A stretch of 64,000 bases of DNA from an uncultured Bacteroidales bacterium (GTDB lineage Bacteria > Bacteroidota > Bacteroidia > Bacteroidales > Bacteroidaceae): assembly GCA_902779535.1 (NCBI GenBank), contig CACZBX010000005.1:1-64000 (forward strand), read 5' to 3'. The notes below the pieces were generated by a model. It was not told the origin of the DNA, ran no database searches, and saw only the letters and a program-made list of their open reading frames with translations. Below, piece by piece: positions 8,656-18,140 of the stretch. A program made the translations under genes and the position numbers. Within the stretch, counting starts at the first letter, position 1. Each line of letters opens with the position of its first letter.

Positions 8656-11514
8656 CTACTTTGTTTCTTTCTTTTTTGAAGACTGATGGACATCCAATTC
8701 TTCACGTAAATATGTTGGCGTATAGCCTTTTTTACTCTTTGCGACTTGTTCCGGAGTGCCAAACGAAAGGATCGTTCCTCCGTTACGGCCACCTTCCGGT
8801 CCCATATCGATGATATAGTCGGCTTGTTTGATAACATCCAGATTATGTTCTATGACAATGACCGTGTTTCCTTTGTCGACCAGCCGGTTAAGCACGCCCA
8901 TCAACACGCGGATATCTTCGAAATGTAATCCGGTGGTCGGCTCGTCCAGGATATAAACGGTGCGTCCTGTATCTTTCTTCGCCAACTCGGTTGCCAACTT
9001 CACGCGTTGACTTTCGCCACCCGAAAGCGTTGTGGATGGCTGTCCCAGTTTGATATATCCAAGTCCCACATCCTGTAGCACCTTAATCTTATTCAAGATG
9101 TTCGGAATATTCTCAAAGAATTCTACCGCACGATTAATGGTCATATCTAATACATCGGCAATCGATTTTCCCTTGAAACGCACTTCCAAGGTCTCACGGT
9201 TATAACGCTTTCCATGACAAACCTCACACGGCACATACACATCCGGCAAAAAATTCATTTCAATTGTCTTATAACCATTCCCGCTGCATGCTTCACATCG
9301 TCCACCGCTGACATTGAAAGAGAAGCGCCCCGGCTTGTAACCCCGGATCTTTGCTTCGGGCAAACTGACAAAAAGGTTACGAATATCTGAAAAAACGCCG
9401 GTATAAGTTGCTGGATTGGAACGAGGAGTACGACCCAACGGAGATTGATCCACATTGACGACCTTGTCAACATGCTCTAATCCTTCAACACTTTCGTAAG
9501 GCAAGGGATCTTGTAACGAACGATAGAAATGTTGTGATAAGATAGGTTGAAGCGTTTCGTTGATGAGCGTCGACTTTCCACTCCCCGAAACACCTGTAAT
9601 GCAAATCAGTTTACCCAGAGGAAACTCAACATCGACGTTCTTCAAGTTGTTTCCTTTTGCACCACGAATCCAAATAGATTTTCCATTTCCAGGACGACGC
9701 TTGGCAGGAATCTCAATCTGACATTCACCTTTTAAGTACTTTGATGTCAAAGTCTCTTTAGTCAGCATCTCGCGCGGAGAGCCAGAGAACACAACTTCAC
9801 CGCCTAGACGACCCGCTTTCGGACCCATATCTACCACATAGTCGGCAGAAAGCATCATGTCTTTATCATGCTCGACAACGATGACCGAGTTACCGGTGTC
9901 GCGAAGCTTTTTCAACGAGTTGATAAGTCGACGATTGTCGCGCTGATGCAAGCCGATGCTTGGTTCATCCAAGATATAAAGCACATTGACCAGTTGAGAA
10001 CCGATCTGGGTAGCAAGGCGGATACGCTGACTTTCGCCTCCGGACAGCGATGCAGAATTGCGGTTCAACGACAGATAATCCAAGCCGACATCCAGCAGGA
10101 ACTCGATGCGCGAACGGAGTTCTTTCAGAATCTCCAAGGCAATCATCCGCTGTTTTTCATCCAAATGTTCCTCCACATGAAGGAGCCACTCATGAAGTTC
10201 GTGGATATCCATCGATGCCAACTCGAAGATATTCTTATCATGAATACGATAAGAAAGAGCTTCTTTGTTCAAACGGGCCCCGTGACACTCGGGACAAACA
10301 GTCGTCTTTGAGAACTGGTCGACCCATTTCTTTGCTGTATCTGATGTTTCCTTGTCTTGAAGCAGTTGAATATATTTCACAATACCTTCATACTCCATAA
10401 AATAATCTGAGGAAGTATGTATCAGACTGCTCTTTATTTTGATCCGTTCGTTCGAGCCGTACAATATTTCATGCAGTACATCTTTGGGAATTTCCTTCAG
10501 CGGAGTCTTGATAGAAATCTCGTATCGTTCGAGCAAAGCTTCGATTTGCCAGAAAATCATCGTACTTTTGTACTTACCTAACGGAGCAATCGCCCCTTCA
10601 TAGATTGACAACTCTTTATCGGGAATGACCTTATCTTCATCAATCAAGTCGACAAATCCTAAACCTTTGCAATACGGGCAAGCACCATCAGGAGTATTGA
10701 ATGAAAAGTTGTTTGGCGCAGGTTCTTTGTAGGAGATACCGGAAACAGGATCCATCAAACGCTTGCTATAATGGCGAACTTCTTGGGTCTCAGCATCAAG
10801 AATCATTAGAAGTCCGTCGCCTTGCTTCATAGCATTCGATACACTATTCGTAAGTCGTTTGTCGTCTTTTTCACCAACGACCATCTTGTCGATGACCACT
10901 TCAACATCATGATTTTTGTAGCGGTCGAGTTTCATGCCATGCACCACCTCACGAATCTCACCGTCAACTCTGACATAAAGATAGCCTTTCTTGCGGACCT
11001 GTTCGAATAACTCACGGTAATGTCCCTTCCGAGAATGAACAAGTGGAGCCAATATCATGATACGCTTCCCGACATAATCCGTATGGATCAGGTCAAGAAT
11101 CTTTTCTTCCGTATATTTGACCATCTTTTCACCCGAAAGATAAGAGTATGCTGTCCCGGCACGGGCATATAACAAGCGTAAGTAATCGTATATTTCAGTC
11201 GTTGTCCCAACTGTAGAGCGAGGATTTTTATTGGTTGTCTTTTGTTCGATGGAGATGACCGGACTCAGGCCCGTAATCTTATCCACGTCGGGCCGTTCCA
11301 TACCACCGAGGAAATTCCGTGCGTATGCTGAAAATGTTTCGATATATCGCCGTTGTCCTTCGGCAAAAATCGTATCAAAGGCCAAAGAAGACTTACCACT
11401 TCCACTCAAACCGGTGATGACTGAAAGACTGTTTCGTGGTATGCTGACGTCGATATTCTTTAAATTGTGTACTCTGGCACCGTACACATCTATATATTCT
11501 TTTTCTTCGCTCAT
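8656..11514 (-). CDS. uvrA: Excinuclease ABC subunit UvrA
   Basis: The 952-residue damage-recognition ATPase of nucleotide excision repair. I start at the ATG at 11514 (MSEEKEYIDV); an upstream in-frame start at 11565 would lie in the promoter. ATPase I has Walker A at 35-42 (GLSGSGKS) and signature LSGGESQRIRLATQIG; ATPase II has GVSGSGKST and LSGGESQRVKLATELAKK. The second zinc module is intact (CEAC ... CEVC). The first module keeps only CPYC at about 279-282; the CxxC expected some 20 residues earlier reads SGISYKEPAP. uvrB lies 4.6 kb away on the other strand. Confidence 0.96.
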   Translation of the reverse strand: MSEEKEYIDVYGARVHNLKNIDVSIPRNSLSVITGLSGSGKSSLAFDTIFAEGQRRYIETFSAYARNFLGGMERPDVDKITGLSPVISIEQKTTNKNPRSTVGTTTEIYDYLRLLYARAGTAYSYLSGEKMVKYTEEKILDLIHTDYVGKRIMILAPLVHSRKGHYRELFEQVRKKGYLYVRVDGEIREVVHGMKLDRYKNHDVEVVIDKMVVGEKDDKRLTNSVSNAMKQGDGLLMILDAETQEVRHYSKRLMDPVSGISYKEPAPNNFSFNTPDGACPYCKGLGFVDLIDEDKVIPDKELSIYEGAIAPLGKYKSTMIFWQIEALLERYEISIKTPLKEIPKDVLHEILYGSNERIKIKSSLIHTSSDYFMEYEGIVKYIQLLQDKETSDTAKKWVDQFSKTTVCPECHGARLNKEALSYRIHDKNIFELASMDIHELHEWLLHVEEHLDEKQRMIALEILKELRSRIEFLLDVGLDYLSLNRNSASLSGGESQRIRLATQIGSQLVNVLYILDEPSIGLHQRDNRRLINSLKKLRDTGNSVIVVEHDKDMMLSADYVVDMGPKAGRLGGEVVFSGSPREMLTKETLTSKYLKGECQIEIPAKRRPGNGKSIWIRGAKGNNLKNVDVEFPLGKLICITGVSGSGKSTLINETLQPILSQHFYRSLQDPLPYESVEGLEHVDKVVNVDQSPLGRTPRSNPATYTGVFSDIRNLFVSLPEAKIRGYKPGRFSFNVSGGRCEACSGNGYKTIEMNFLPDVYVPCEVCHGKRYNRETLEVRFKGKSIADVLDMTINRAVEFFENIPNILNKIKVLQDVGLGYIKLGQPSTTLSGGESQRVKLATELAKKDTGRTVYILDEPTTGLHFEDIRVLMGVLNRLVDKGNTVIVIEHNLDVIKQADYIIDMGPEGGRNGGTILSFGTPEQVAKSKKGYTPTYLREELDVHQSSKKKETK

Positions 11515-11534
11515 AGCTATCTTTTCTGAACTGG

Positions 11535-11566
11535 CAAAATTAATGCAAATTGGCAACAGAAACAAA
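11535..11566 (-). promoter_or_regulatory. Promoter of uvrA-ybaK
   Basis: Minus strand: TTTG (11563-11566), a 20-base spacer, TAATTTTG (11535-11542). It lies 20 bases before the ATG at 11514 and supports that start over the longer reading. No LexA-like site was recognised. Confidence 0.7.
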
Positions 11567-11645
11567 AAAACTAAGAATAATATCTTTCAAAGATCAAACC
11601 ATTTTATCATTTGGATTTTTGCATCATGTAAATAATCTCAAATCA

Positions 11646-11677
11646 TTGGTTGGTCTGCAAATAATTTTATACTTTTG
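11646..11677 (+). promoter_or_regulatory. Putative promoter of the LysM gene
   Basis: TACTTTTG (11670-11677) followed by CACC matches TAnnTTTG, with TTG at 11646-11648 as a possible -33 box (spacing 21). A second match, TATCTTTG, lies at 11712-11719. Confidence 0.5.
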
Positions 11678-11694
11678 CACCAAATAGCGAAGAT

Positions 11695-11718
11695 AAAGAT
11701 AACGTTATGATTATCTTT
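11695..11718 (+). promoter_or_regulatory. Inverted repeat in the 5' region of the LysM gene
   Basis: A perfect 8-bp inverted repeat, AAAGATAA and TTATCTTT, is separated by 8 bases. It lies between the -7 box at 11670 and the ATG at 11744. It overlaps the second -7-like match, so it could be an operator, or a hairpin in the leader RNA. Chance occurrence in AT-rich DNA is possible. Confidence 0.35.
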
Positions 11719-11743
11719 GTATATTATATAAATAAGGTAAAGC

Positions 11744-13516
11744 ATGAAATCAGTTAGGATATTCTATTTGTTTTTATTATTGGCCTTTCTTCCATTCTGT
11801 TCATTTGCCCAGACACAGACAGGCGAAGGCTATTTTCTTCACACAATCACCAAAGGTCAGAGTTTATACTCCATTTCCAGCATGTATCATGTTACCGTTG
11901 ATGACATCATCAAATTAAACCCTGGTAGTGAGGAGATCATTCGTGAAGGAAAAACGCTGAAGATTCCTCAAACAAAAACATCGGGTACTCCCCGTTTCCA
12001 TACCATTCAATCGGGTGAAACATTGTACCGTCTGACCGTTAAGTACAATGTTCCGGCAAGTACCATCATGCAAGCAAACCCAGGATTGAGTGCCAGCAAC
12101 TTCCGCGCCGGACAAGTTATCGTGATTCCTCCAGCTTCCGGTCAGACCTATCAAGAGACTGAAACACCGAAACCTGAAGTTTCTCAAATTGATCCTTCTA
12201 AAAAGTGGCAAGATATGCACAAAGTAAAGAAGGGTGAGACAATATTCAGTATCAGTCGCCAATATAATATTACAGAAGAAGAGCTTATCGCAGCAAATCC
12301 GGAGATTAGGAAAGGAAAATTGAAGAAAGGTTCTTTCTTAGCCATCCCATACCATGTAGATCCTCAGGCTGCAGTGGAGAAAAAGGATCCTTCGAACGAT
12401 GAATTATTCAATGAGAACAAGCAAGAAGTTAAACGTCTGGCTACCATTAAAGCGGCTATTATCTTACCTTTTGGTACAAAAGGTCAATTATCGCAAAACG
12501 ACAAAATTCGCATGGTCGAGTATTACCGTGGCGTTCTCATGGCTTGCGATACTTTGAAAAGAAAAGGCGTATCATTGGATATATATACTTATGACAGTGG
12601 AAGTACAACGGCTTCTATTAAGGCCATTTTGAATAAAAGTGAGATGAAGAAGATGGATATTATCTTCGGTCCTTCTCATCTGGAACAGATTAAACCTCTC
12701 TCCGACTTCGCAAAAGAACACCACATTCGCTTGGTTATTCCATTCACATCAAAGGACAAGGAAGTATTTAGCAATCCTTATATCTACCTGATAAATACTC
12801 CTCAATCCTATCTTTATTCCGAGGTGTTCGATCATTTCTTGAAACAGTTCAAACAACCAAACGTTGTCTTTCTTGATGCGAACGATGCTGAAAAATCGAA
12901 AAGCGAATTTGTGAAGGAATTGAAGAATTTCCTTTCATTGCATCAAGTCCGCTATTCCGAACTAAGAAGCGATAACATCACATCTGAAGTATTGCAATCG
13001 AAGGTTGATTCGACAAAAACGAATGTATTCATTCCGACTTCGGGTTCAAATGTGGCTTTGATAAAACTTTTACCTCAGCTAATTGTTCTCACACGCGATC
13101 ATCCTACGTACAAAGTGAACTTCTTCGGATATCCTGAATGGCAAACCTATACGAAAGACCATTTGAATGAGTTCTTCGAAATGGATTCCTATTTCTACTC
13201 CTCATTCTATACCAATAACTTGTTCCCTGAATCAATCAAGTTCTCGGCTTCTTATCGCAGATGGTTCGGCAAAGACATGGCTAATACGTATCCGAAGTAT
13301 GGAATGCTAGGATTTGATACGGCCTACTTCCTGCTGAACGGCTTGTCACGCTATGGTAGCGATTTGGAAAACAACCTGAATAAGCAAAACATCGTACCTA
13401 TCCAAACGGGCTTCAAGTTTGAGCGGGTTAACAACTGGGGTGGTTTCATCAATAAGAAAGTATTCTTCGTTCATTTCACGAAAGAAGGCGAATTGGTTAA
13501 AATTGACTTTGAATGA
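11744..13516 (+). CDS. LysM peptidoglycan-binding protein with periplasmic-binding-like domain
   Basis: A 590-residue exported protein. Residues 1-22 form a signal peptide (hydrophobic core, FPFCSFA-type end, then Gln). Three LysM modules follow at about 33-75, 86-129 and 158-201, each opening with H-T/K-[VI]-x-x-G-[EQ]. LysM binds peptidoglycan. From about residue 225 (ATIKAAIILPFG) to the end the sequence resembles type-1 periplasmic-binding / ABC substrate-binding folds (YYRGVLMACDTLKRKG, DIIFGPSHLEQI, GYPEWQTY). Substrate and role are unknown. Its stop overlaps the ATG of the PorT-type barrel (ATGA), so the two are translationally coupled and may work together at the cell envelope. Confidence 0.88.
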   Translation: MKSVRIFYLFLLLAFLPFCSFAQTQTGEGYFLHTITKGQSLYSISSMYHVTVDDIIKLNPGSEEIIREGKTLKIPQTKTSGTPRFHTIQSGETLYRLTVKYNVPASTIMQANPGLSASNFRAGQVIVIPPASGQTYQETETPKPEVSQIDPSKKWQDMHKVKKGETIFSISRQYNITEEELIAANPEIRKGKLKKGSFLAIPYHVDPQAAVEKKDPSNDELFNENKQEVKRLATIKAAIILPFGTKGQLSQNDKIRMVEYYRGVLMACDTLKRKGVSLDIYTYDSGSTTASIKAILNKSEMKKMDIIFGPSHLEQIKPLSDFAKEHHIRLVIPFTSKDKEVFSNPYIYLINTPQSYLYSEVFDHFLKQFKQPNVVFLDANDAEKSKSEFVKELKNFLSLHQVRYSELRSDNITSEVLQSKVDSTKTNVFIPTSGSNVALIKLLPQLIVLTRDHPTYKVNFFGYPEWQTYTKDHLNEFFEMDSYFYSSFYTNNLFPESIKFSASYRRWFGKDMANTYPKYGMLGFDTAYFLLNGLSRYGSDLENNLNKQNIVPIQTGFKFERVNNWGGFINKKVFFVHFTKEGELVKIDFE

Positions 13517-14205
13517 AACGATTAGTATTTTTTTTCACCTTCATAGGATTATGTGCCTCAATGACCTGTCGTGCACAGCTTGACGAGGAGCGTCATACAT
13601 TCGCTGTCGGTTTTAACGGTGGGCTGAACATGAGCTCGGTCAACTTTGACCCAAAGATTAAACAGAACAAGCAGAATGGAATGAGTGCCGGTGCGACACT
13701 GCGTTACATTACTGAGAAATATTTCTCAATGATTTGTGGAGTTCAGGTTGAAGTCAACTATTCGCAAAGAGGTTGGAACGAAAAGATTGAAGATGAATCT
13801 GGAATGACATATAGCCGAAGCATGAATTATATTGAGATTCCATTCATGGCACATCTTGCTTTTGGGAAGGATGATCCTAAAAAAGGAATGCAATTTTTCA
13901 TAAATGCCGGACCACAGTTTAGTTTCTTTCTCAGCGATAAAGAAAAGATGAGTGAGAACTTCGATACTTCAAAACGTGTGGTGAACGAACAATACGGAAA
14001 AGCTGTCGATAATAAATTTGAATATGGTATCGTTGGCGGAGCAGGATTCGATTTAAACACGAAACTTGGGCACTTTATCTTGGAAGGTCGCTATTTCTAT
14101 GGCTTAGCCGACTTCTTTAGCAACGACCGAAAAGACTACTTTGGACGTTCGGCTCACTCCTATATCGGTGTGCGTGCAGCCTATCTGTTCGATATATTCA
14201 AATAA
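13513..14205 (+). CDS. PorT-family outer-membrane beta-barrel protein
   Basis: A 230-residue protein with a signal peptide (residues 1-21, ending CRAQ) and alternating beta-strand sequence typical of a small outer-membrane barrel: HTFAVGFNGGLNMSSVNF, MICGVQVEVNYSQRGW, FEYGIVGGAGFDLN, LEGRYFYGLADFF, and a last strand AYLFDIF ending close to an aromatic. The pattern fits the PorT/outer-membrane beta-barrel family; PorT itself belongs to type IX secretion, but many paralogues have no assigned role. It overlaps the LysM gene by 4 bases. A bidirectional terminator follows. Confidence 0.85.
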   Translation: MKRLVFFFTFIGLCASMTCRAQLDEERHTFAVGFNGGLNMSSVNFDPKIKQNKQNGMSAGATLRYITEKYFSMICGVQVEVNYSQRGWNEKIEDESGMTYSRSMNYIEIPFMAHLAFGKDDPKKGMQFFINAGPQFSFFLSDKEKMSENFDTSKRVVNEQYGKAVDNKFEYGIVGGAGFDLNTKLGHFILEGRYFYGLADFFSNDRKDYFGRSAHSYIGVRAAYLFDIFK

Positions 14206-14225
14206 AACCATTTTATAACGAATAA

Positions 14226-14258
14226 AAAAGGGAAGTCGATTGGTTCAACTTCCCTTTT
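14226..14258. terminator. Bidirectional terminator between the barrel gene and DUF4293
   Basis: An 11-bp stem (AAAAGGGAAGT at 14226-14236 and its complement at 14248-14258) encloses an 11-base loop, with A- and T-runs at either side. It serves the convergent genes that end at 14205 and 14278. Confidence 0.85.
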
Positions 14259-14277
14259 CATTTGATATCCGGTTTGT

Positions 14278-14727
14278 TTATCTCAGACGTTCGTACGCTT
14301 TAACCAGCATTTCATCTCTTCCAATAGCACGTATCGCCAACCAATTTAAGACTAAAGCGATGAAAGGAAGGCATGCTCCCCAAGCAATACGGAAATGTGC
14401 ATCACCTTTCAACATATAAATAAAGACGCCCAAGGTGATATAATATCCAATTAAGAGAATTGTACTGAATATGGTGAGACGAATCTGAAGCATCCGTTTC
14501 TTAAACAGAAAAATAGTAACCAAAGCCAAAGCTGCTGAGACCAGAAGAATCACAAACAATGCCCATGGAGCATAATTTGCCGAACCATCTTGGGCCACAA
14601 TTGCCAGGTTGGTCATCTTACTAACCATCTGATCGGTGCTGATAAAGTAACTTACCGGCAAGCACATGCAGACAATCAATAAGACTGCAACAAAAAATAA
14701 ATAGACCGTTTGAATACGTTGTATCAT
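14278..14727 (-). CDS. DUF4293 family membrane protein
   Basis: A 149-residue protein with four predicted membrane helices, starting MIQRIQTVYLFF. I choose the ATG at 14727 because the longer reading (to 14805) would run inside rpoZ and lacks any family resemblance. DUF4293 proteins are found in Bacteroidetes and sit downstream of the rpoZ-like gene, as here (4-base gap). Function unknown. Length and topology are typical. Confidence 0.88.
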   Translation of the reverse strand: MIQRIQTVYLFFVAVLLIVCMCLPVSYFISTDQMVSKMTNLAIVAQDGSANYAPWALFVILLVSAALALVTIFLFKKRMLQIRLTIFSTILLIGYYITLGVFIYMLKGDAHFRIAWGACLPFIALVLNWLAIRAIGRDEMLVKAYERLR

Positions 14728-14731
14728 AGTC

Positions 14732-15067
14732 TTATTCCATTTTATCTTTTTCCTTAGCAGGATTACGATAATAAATCTTTCCGTCGATAAACTCTTGCGT
14801 AGCAATCAAAGTCGGCTTCGGCATCTTTTCATAGAAACGAGAGATCTCGATTTGTTCTCTATTCTCAAATACCTCTTCCAAATTGTCTGAATAAGAGGCA
14901 AACTCTTGCAACTTCTTTGAGAGTTCATTCTTAATCTCAACAGAGATTTGATTTGATCTTTTTCCGATAATAGCTACTGTTTCGTAAACATTACCAGTGT
15001 CTTTCCACAAGTCTACCATGTTACGAACGATGGTATTCGTTGGAGCAGTTGATTTCTTATAATCCAT
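14732..15067 (-). CDS. rpoZ: DNA-directed RNA polymerase omega subunit (Bacteroidetes type)
   Basis: A 111-residue protein starting MDYKKSTAPTNTIVRNMVDL. The block NVYETVAIIGKRSNQISVEIKNELSKKL is the RpoZ/Rpb6 core that clamps the beta-prime subunit. The C-terminal part (to about residue 110) is longer than in proteobacterial omega, which is usual in Bacteroidetes. It lies between bamD and DUF4293, all on the minus strand, likely one operon. Confidence 0.88.
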   Translation of the reverse strand: MDYKKSTAPTNTIVRNMVDLWKDTGNVYETVAIIGKRSNQISVEIKNELSKKLQEFASYSDNLEEVFENREQIEISRFYEKMPKPTLIATQEFIDGKIYYRNPAKEKDKME

Positions 15068-15090
15068 AATCTATTCTTTATATAACTTTT

Positions 15091-15939
15091 TTATTCTTCT
15101 TCCTCTTCCAGGTTACCTACATATTTGCTGGCATCCTTAAATATAGCTTCTACTTCTTTTTTATACTTACTTTCAGGGAACTCATTCGTAAACGCATAGT
15201 ACTCATCTATTGTATCACGCATACGTTCCGGTTTCTTCTCAAGCACGCTTTGTTTAGCCATGTCATACTTAGCCCGCAAGATCAAGATTGATAAATCTTC
15301 ACGCATCTTTGTATAAGGATAGTCCTTTAATGCATTCTGTGCAGTGACAATAGCAGCCAAATAGTTATTACCTGTTGTCGTATAAGTGAAGTTTCCTGAA
15401 TAATCTCCCAAATCATAGTACAATTTTGCAGCCATATAATCCTTGATTACTAACTTGTCCTGCAAATCGAAAATCATTTGTTGCACTTCTGCATGATGAG
15501 GACTTGATGGGAAATACTCCAAGAACAACTGAAGCTCTTGAATTGCCTTATAAGTACCCGACTGATCCAAGCGTGGTTCAGGAGTATCTAAGAATAACGC
15601 TTTACCGGAATGGTAACGAGCGGATTCAACATACTGACCACGAGGATAAGTATTATAATATGTAGTGAAATAATGCGATGCAGTTTGATAATCTGTTTCG
15701 TTATAGTAAGTCATGCCAAGCATATACAAAGATTCTTCAGCGCGGTCCGTACCTTTCATAACGGTAACCAAGCCTTCCAACAAGGAAGCAGCCTTACTAA
15801 ACTTTCCAGTACCGAAAAACTCTTTAGCGGCTTCATATTGATAGTCGGTATTCGTGCTCTTTAAGAGTTTATTGTATTCTCCGCATGAGGAAAACACGCC
15901 ACAAACAGATATAATTGCTAAATATATATACTTCTTCAT
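15091..15939 (-). CDS. bamD: Outer-membrane assembly lipoprotein BamD
   Basis: A 282-residue lipoprotein of the BAM complex that inserts beta-barrels into the outer membrane. I start at the ATG at 15939 (MKKYIYLAIISVCGV), which puts the lipobox FSSC at about residues 18-21; the reading from 15960 adds seven residues overlapping the promoter. Five TPR-like helical pairs follow, e.g. DRAEESLYMLGMTYYNETDY and GQYVESARYHSGKAL. The C-terminus is an acidic Glu run. It heads the bamD-rpoZ-DUF4293 operon behind a strong promoter. Confidence 0.93.
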   Translation of the reverse strand: MKKYIYLAIISVCGVFSSCGEYNKLLKSTNTDYQYEAAKEFFGTGKFSKAASLLEGLVTVMKGTDRAEESLYMLGMTYYNETDYQTASHYFTTYYNTYPRGQYVESARYHSGKALFLDTPEPRLDQSGTYKAIQELQLFLEYFPSSPHHAEVQQMIFDLQDKLVIKDYMAAKLYYDLGDYSGNFTYTTTGNNYLAAIVTAQNALKDYPYTKMREDLSILILRAKYDMAKQSVLEKKPERMRDTIDEYYAFTNEFPESKYKKEVEAIFKDASKYVGNLEEEEE

Positions 15940-15957
15940 ATTACACAAATAACTCAG

Positions 15958-15989
15958 CAAATTTACTCCATTCCGATGAATTAAACAAA
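15958..15989 (-). promoter_or_regulatory. Promoter of bamD-rpoZ-DUF4293
   Basis: Minus strand: TTTG (15986-15989), a 20-base spacer, TAAATTTG (15958-15965). Both boxes match the consensus exactly. Its position 19 bases before 15939 supports that ATG as the bamD start. Confidence 0.75.
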
Positions 15990-16097
15990 AACTTGCAGGA
16001 TTTTTAATATTAAATTAGTAATTCAATACTTTTTTTCAATCATCTACCAGATTATTCAGGGAAATAAGCGTATCTTTAACGACTTAAATGTTTTTCT

Positions 16098-18140
16098 ATG
16101 GACTTTGAACTCATATCTGAATTCCAGCCTACCGGCGATCAACCGGAAGCAATAGCTCAATTAACCGACGGCGTTCTTGAAGGGAACCCTGCACAAACCT
16201 TGTTAGGCGTCACAGGTTCTGGTAAAACGTTTACCATTGCCAACGTAATCAAGAATGTCAACAAGCCTACGTTAGTACTTAGTCACAATAAGACGCTTGC
16301 TGCTCAGCTATACAGTGAATTTAAAAGCTTTTTTCCTAACAATGCCGTTGAATACTACGTATCATACTATGATTACTACCAACCGGAGGCTTATCTTCCA
16401 TCATCGGATACGTATATCGAGAAAGATCTGGCCATCAATGACGAAATAGACAAGCTTCGATTGGCTGCTACCTCTGCCCTGCTTTCAGGAAGAAAGGATG
16501 TAATTGTTGTATCTTCTGTTTCATGTATCTATGGTATGGGCAACCCGGCCGATTTCTACGATAATGTCATTGCAATATCAAAGGGTATGAAACTCGACCG
16601 GAATGTTTTCCTTCGTCGATTAGTCGACAGTTTGTATGTACGCAATGACATCGACTTAAACCGCGGTAACTTTCGGGTGAAAGGAGACACGGTGGATGTT
16701 TTCCTTGCTTATAGCGATAATATTCTAAGAGTTGTGTTCTGGGATGATGAAATCGATGAAATTTCCGAGGTTGAACCAATATCAGGTATGCGGCTTTCAA
16801 CGTATGATGCTTATCGTATCTATCCTGCAAACCTTTTTATGACGACAAAAGAGAGTCAGTTACAAGCCATCTACCGAATTGAAGATGACTTACAGAAAGA
16901 AGTTGCAGAGATGGAAGAAATGGGAAAGTTTCTGGAAGCAAAGCGTTTGAAAGAGCGAGTGACCTATGACATGGAAATGATTCGAGAATTAGGTCATTGT
17001 TCGGGTATTGAGAACTATTCACGTTACTTCGATGGACGAAATGCAGGCACTCGACCATACTGCTTGCTGGATTTCTTCCCGAAAGACTACTTGATGGTGA
17101 TTGATGAGAGTCATGTCAGCGTTCCACAAATACAAGCGATGTACGGTGGCGACCGAGCAAGAAAGGAAAATCTTGTAACCTATGGTTTCCGAATGAAATC
17201 AGCTTTTGATAATCGACCTTTGAAGTTTAATGAGTTCCAAGAATTGGCAAAACAAGTGATCTATGTCAGTGCTACTCCTGCTGACTACGAATTAATTCAA
17301 AGTGAAGGTGTGGTAGTCGAACAGGTTATCCGTCCAACAGGCTTGTTAGATCCGGAAATAGAAGTCCGTCCAAGCATGAACCAGATCGATGATTTGATGG
17401 AGGAAATTCTGCAACGTGCAGAACAGGACGAACGTGTGTTGGTAACGACCTTGACAAAGCGCATGGCTGAGGAACTCACCGAATATTTGCTTCAACATGA
17501 CGTTCGCTGCAACTATATTCACAGTGATGTGGATACATTGGAACGAGTTAAAATACTTGAGGATTTGCGAAACGGATTATATGATGTACTAGTCGGTGTA
17601 AATCTCTTGCGTGAAGGACTTGATCTTCCAGAAGTTTCTTTAGTTGCGATATTGGACGCAGATAAAGAAGGATTCCTTCGCTCCCATCGCTCGCTGACTC
17701 AAACTGCTGGTCGGGCTGCACGAAATATTCACGGAAAAGTCATCATGTATGCTGATAAGATTACGGAAAGTATGCAGCTGACTATTGATGAAACCAACAG
17801 AAGACGAGAAAAACAGTTGGCGTACAATGAAGCGAATCATATCACTCCACAACAAATTAAGAAAGCAACGAACACAGCTTTGCTGGGTGCTGCAGAGCAA
17901 TATGTAGACAAGAAGAATCCGACGAAGCCGAAGGCTTACGTGGAAAAAGAAAATATAACCATTGCAGCTGACCCAATAGTACAATATATGACTAAGCCTC
18001 AATTAGAAAAAGCGATTAACCAAGCACGGAAAGAGATGCAGGGAGCAGCGAAGAAACTCGATTTCATGCAGGCTGCTGCATTCCGCGACGAATTACTCAA
18101 GCTAGAAGACATATTGAAAGAGAAATATCCGAACCAATGA
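16098..18140 (+). CDS. uvrB: Excinuclease ABC subunit UvrB
   Basis: A 680-residue helicase-like subunit that verifies damage with UvrA and recruits UvrC. Walker A is at about 39-46 (GVTGSGKT). The beta-hairpin region follows EYYVSYYDYYQPEAY at about 92-106, and helicase motifs include VIDESHVSVPQ, YVSATPADYE, and GVNLLREGLDLPEV. The C-terminal UVR domain is at about 635-675 (LEKAINQARKEMQGAAKKLDF). Complete and normal length. The WG-repeat gene begins at the UvrB stop (4-base overlap, ATGA). Confidence 0.97.
   Translation: MDFELISEFQPTGDQPEAIAQLTDGVLEGNPAQTLLGVTGSGKTFTIANVIKNVNKPTLVLSHNKTLAAQLYSEFKSFFPNNAVEYYVSYYDYYQPEAYLPSSDTYIEKDLAINDEIDKLRLAATSALLSGRKDVIVVSSVSCIYGMGNPADFYDNVIAISKGMKLDRNVFLRRLVDSLYVRNDIDLNRGNFRVKGDTVDVFLAYSDNILRVVFWDDEIDEISEVEPISGMRLSTYDAYRIYPANLFMTTKESQLQAIYRIEDDLQKEVAEMEEMGKFLEAKRLKERVTYDMEMIRELGHCSGIENYSRYFDGRNAGTRPYCLLDFFPKDYLMVIDESHVSVPQIQAMYGGDRARKENLVTYGFRMKSAFDNRPLKFNEFQELAKQVIYVSATPADYELIQSEGVVVEQVIRPTGLLDPEIEVRPSMNQIDDLMEEILQRAEQDERVLVTTLTKRMAEELTEYLLQHDVRCNYIHSDVDTLERVKILEDLRNGLYDVLVGVNLLREGLDLPEVSLVAILDADKEGFLRSHRSLTQTAGRAARNIHGKVIMYADKITESMQLTIDETNRRREKQLAYNEANHITPQQIKKATNTALLGAAEQYVDKKNPTKPKAYVEKENITIAADPIVQYMTKPQLEKAINQARKEMQGAAKKLDFMQAAAFRDELLKLEDILKEKYPNQ

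Noticed and set aside
11515..11565. A uvrA start 51 bases further upstream
   Set aside because: It would place 17 extra residues over the promoter boxes. The ATG at 11514 begins a typical UvrA N-terminus.
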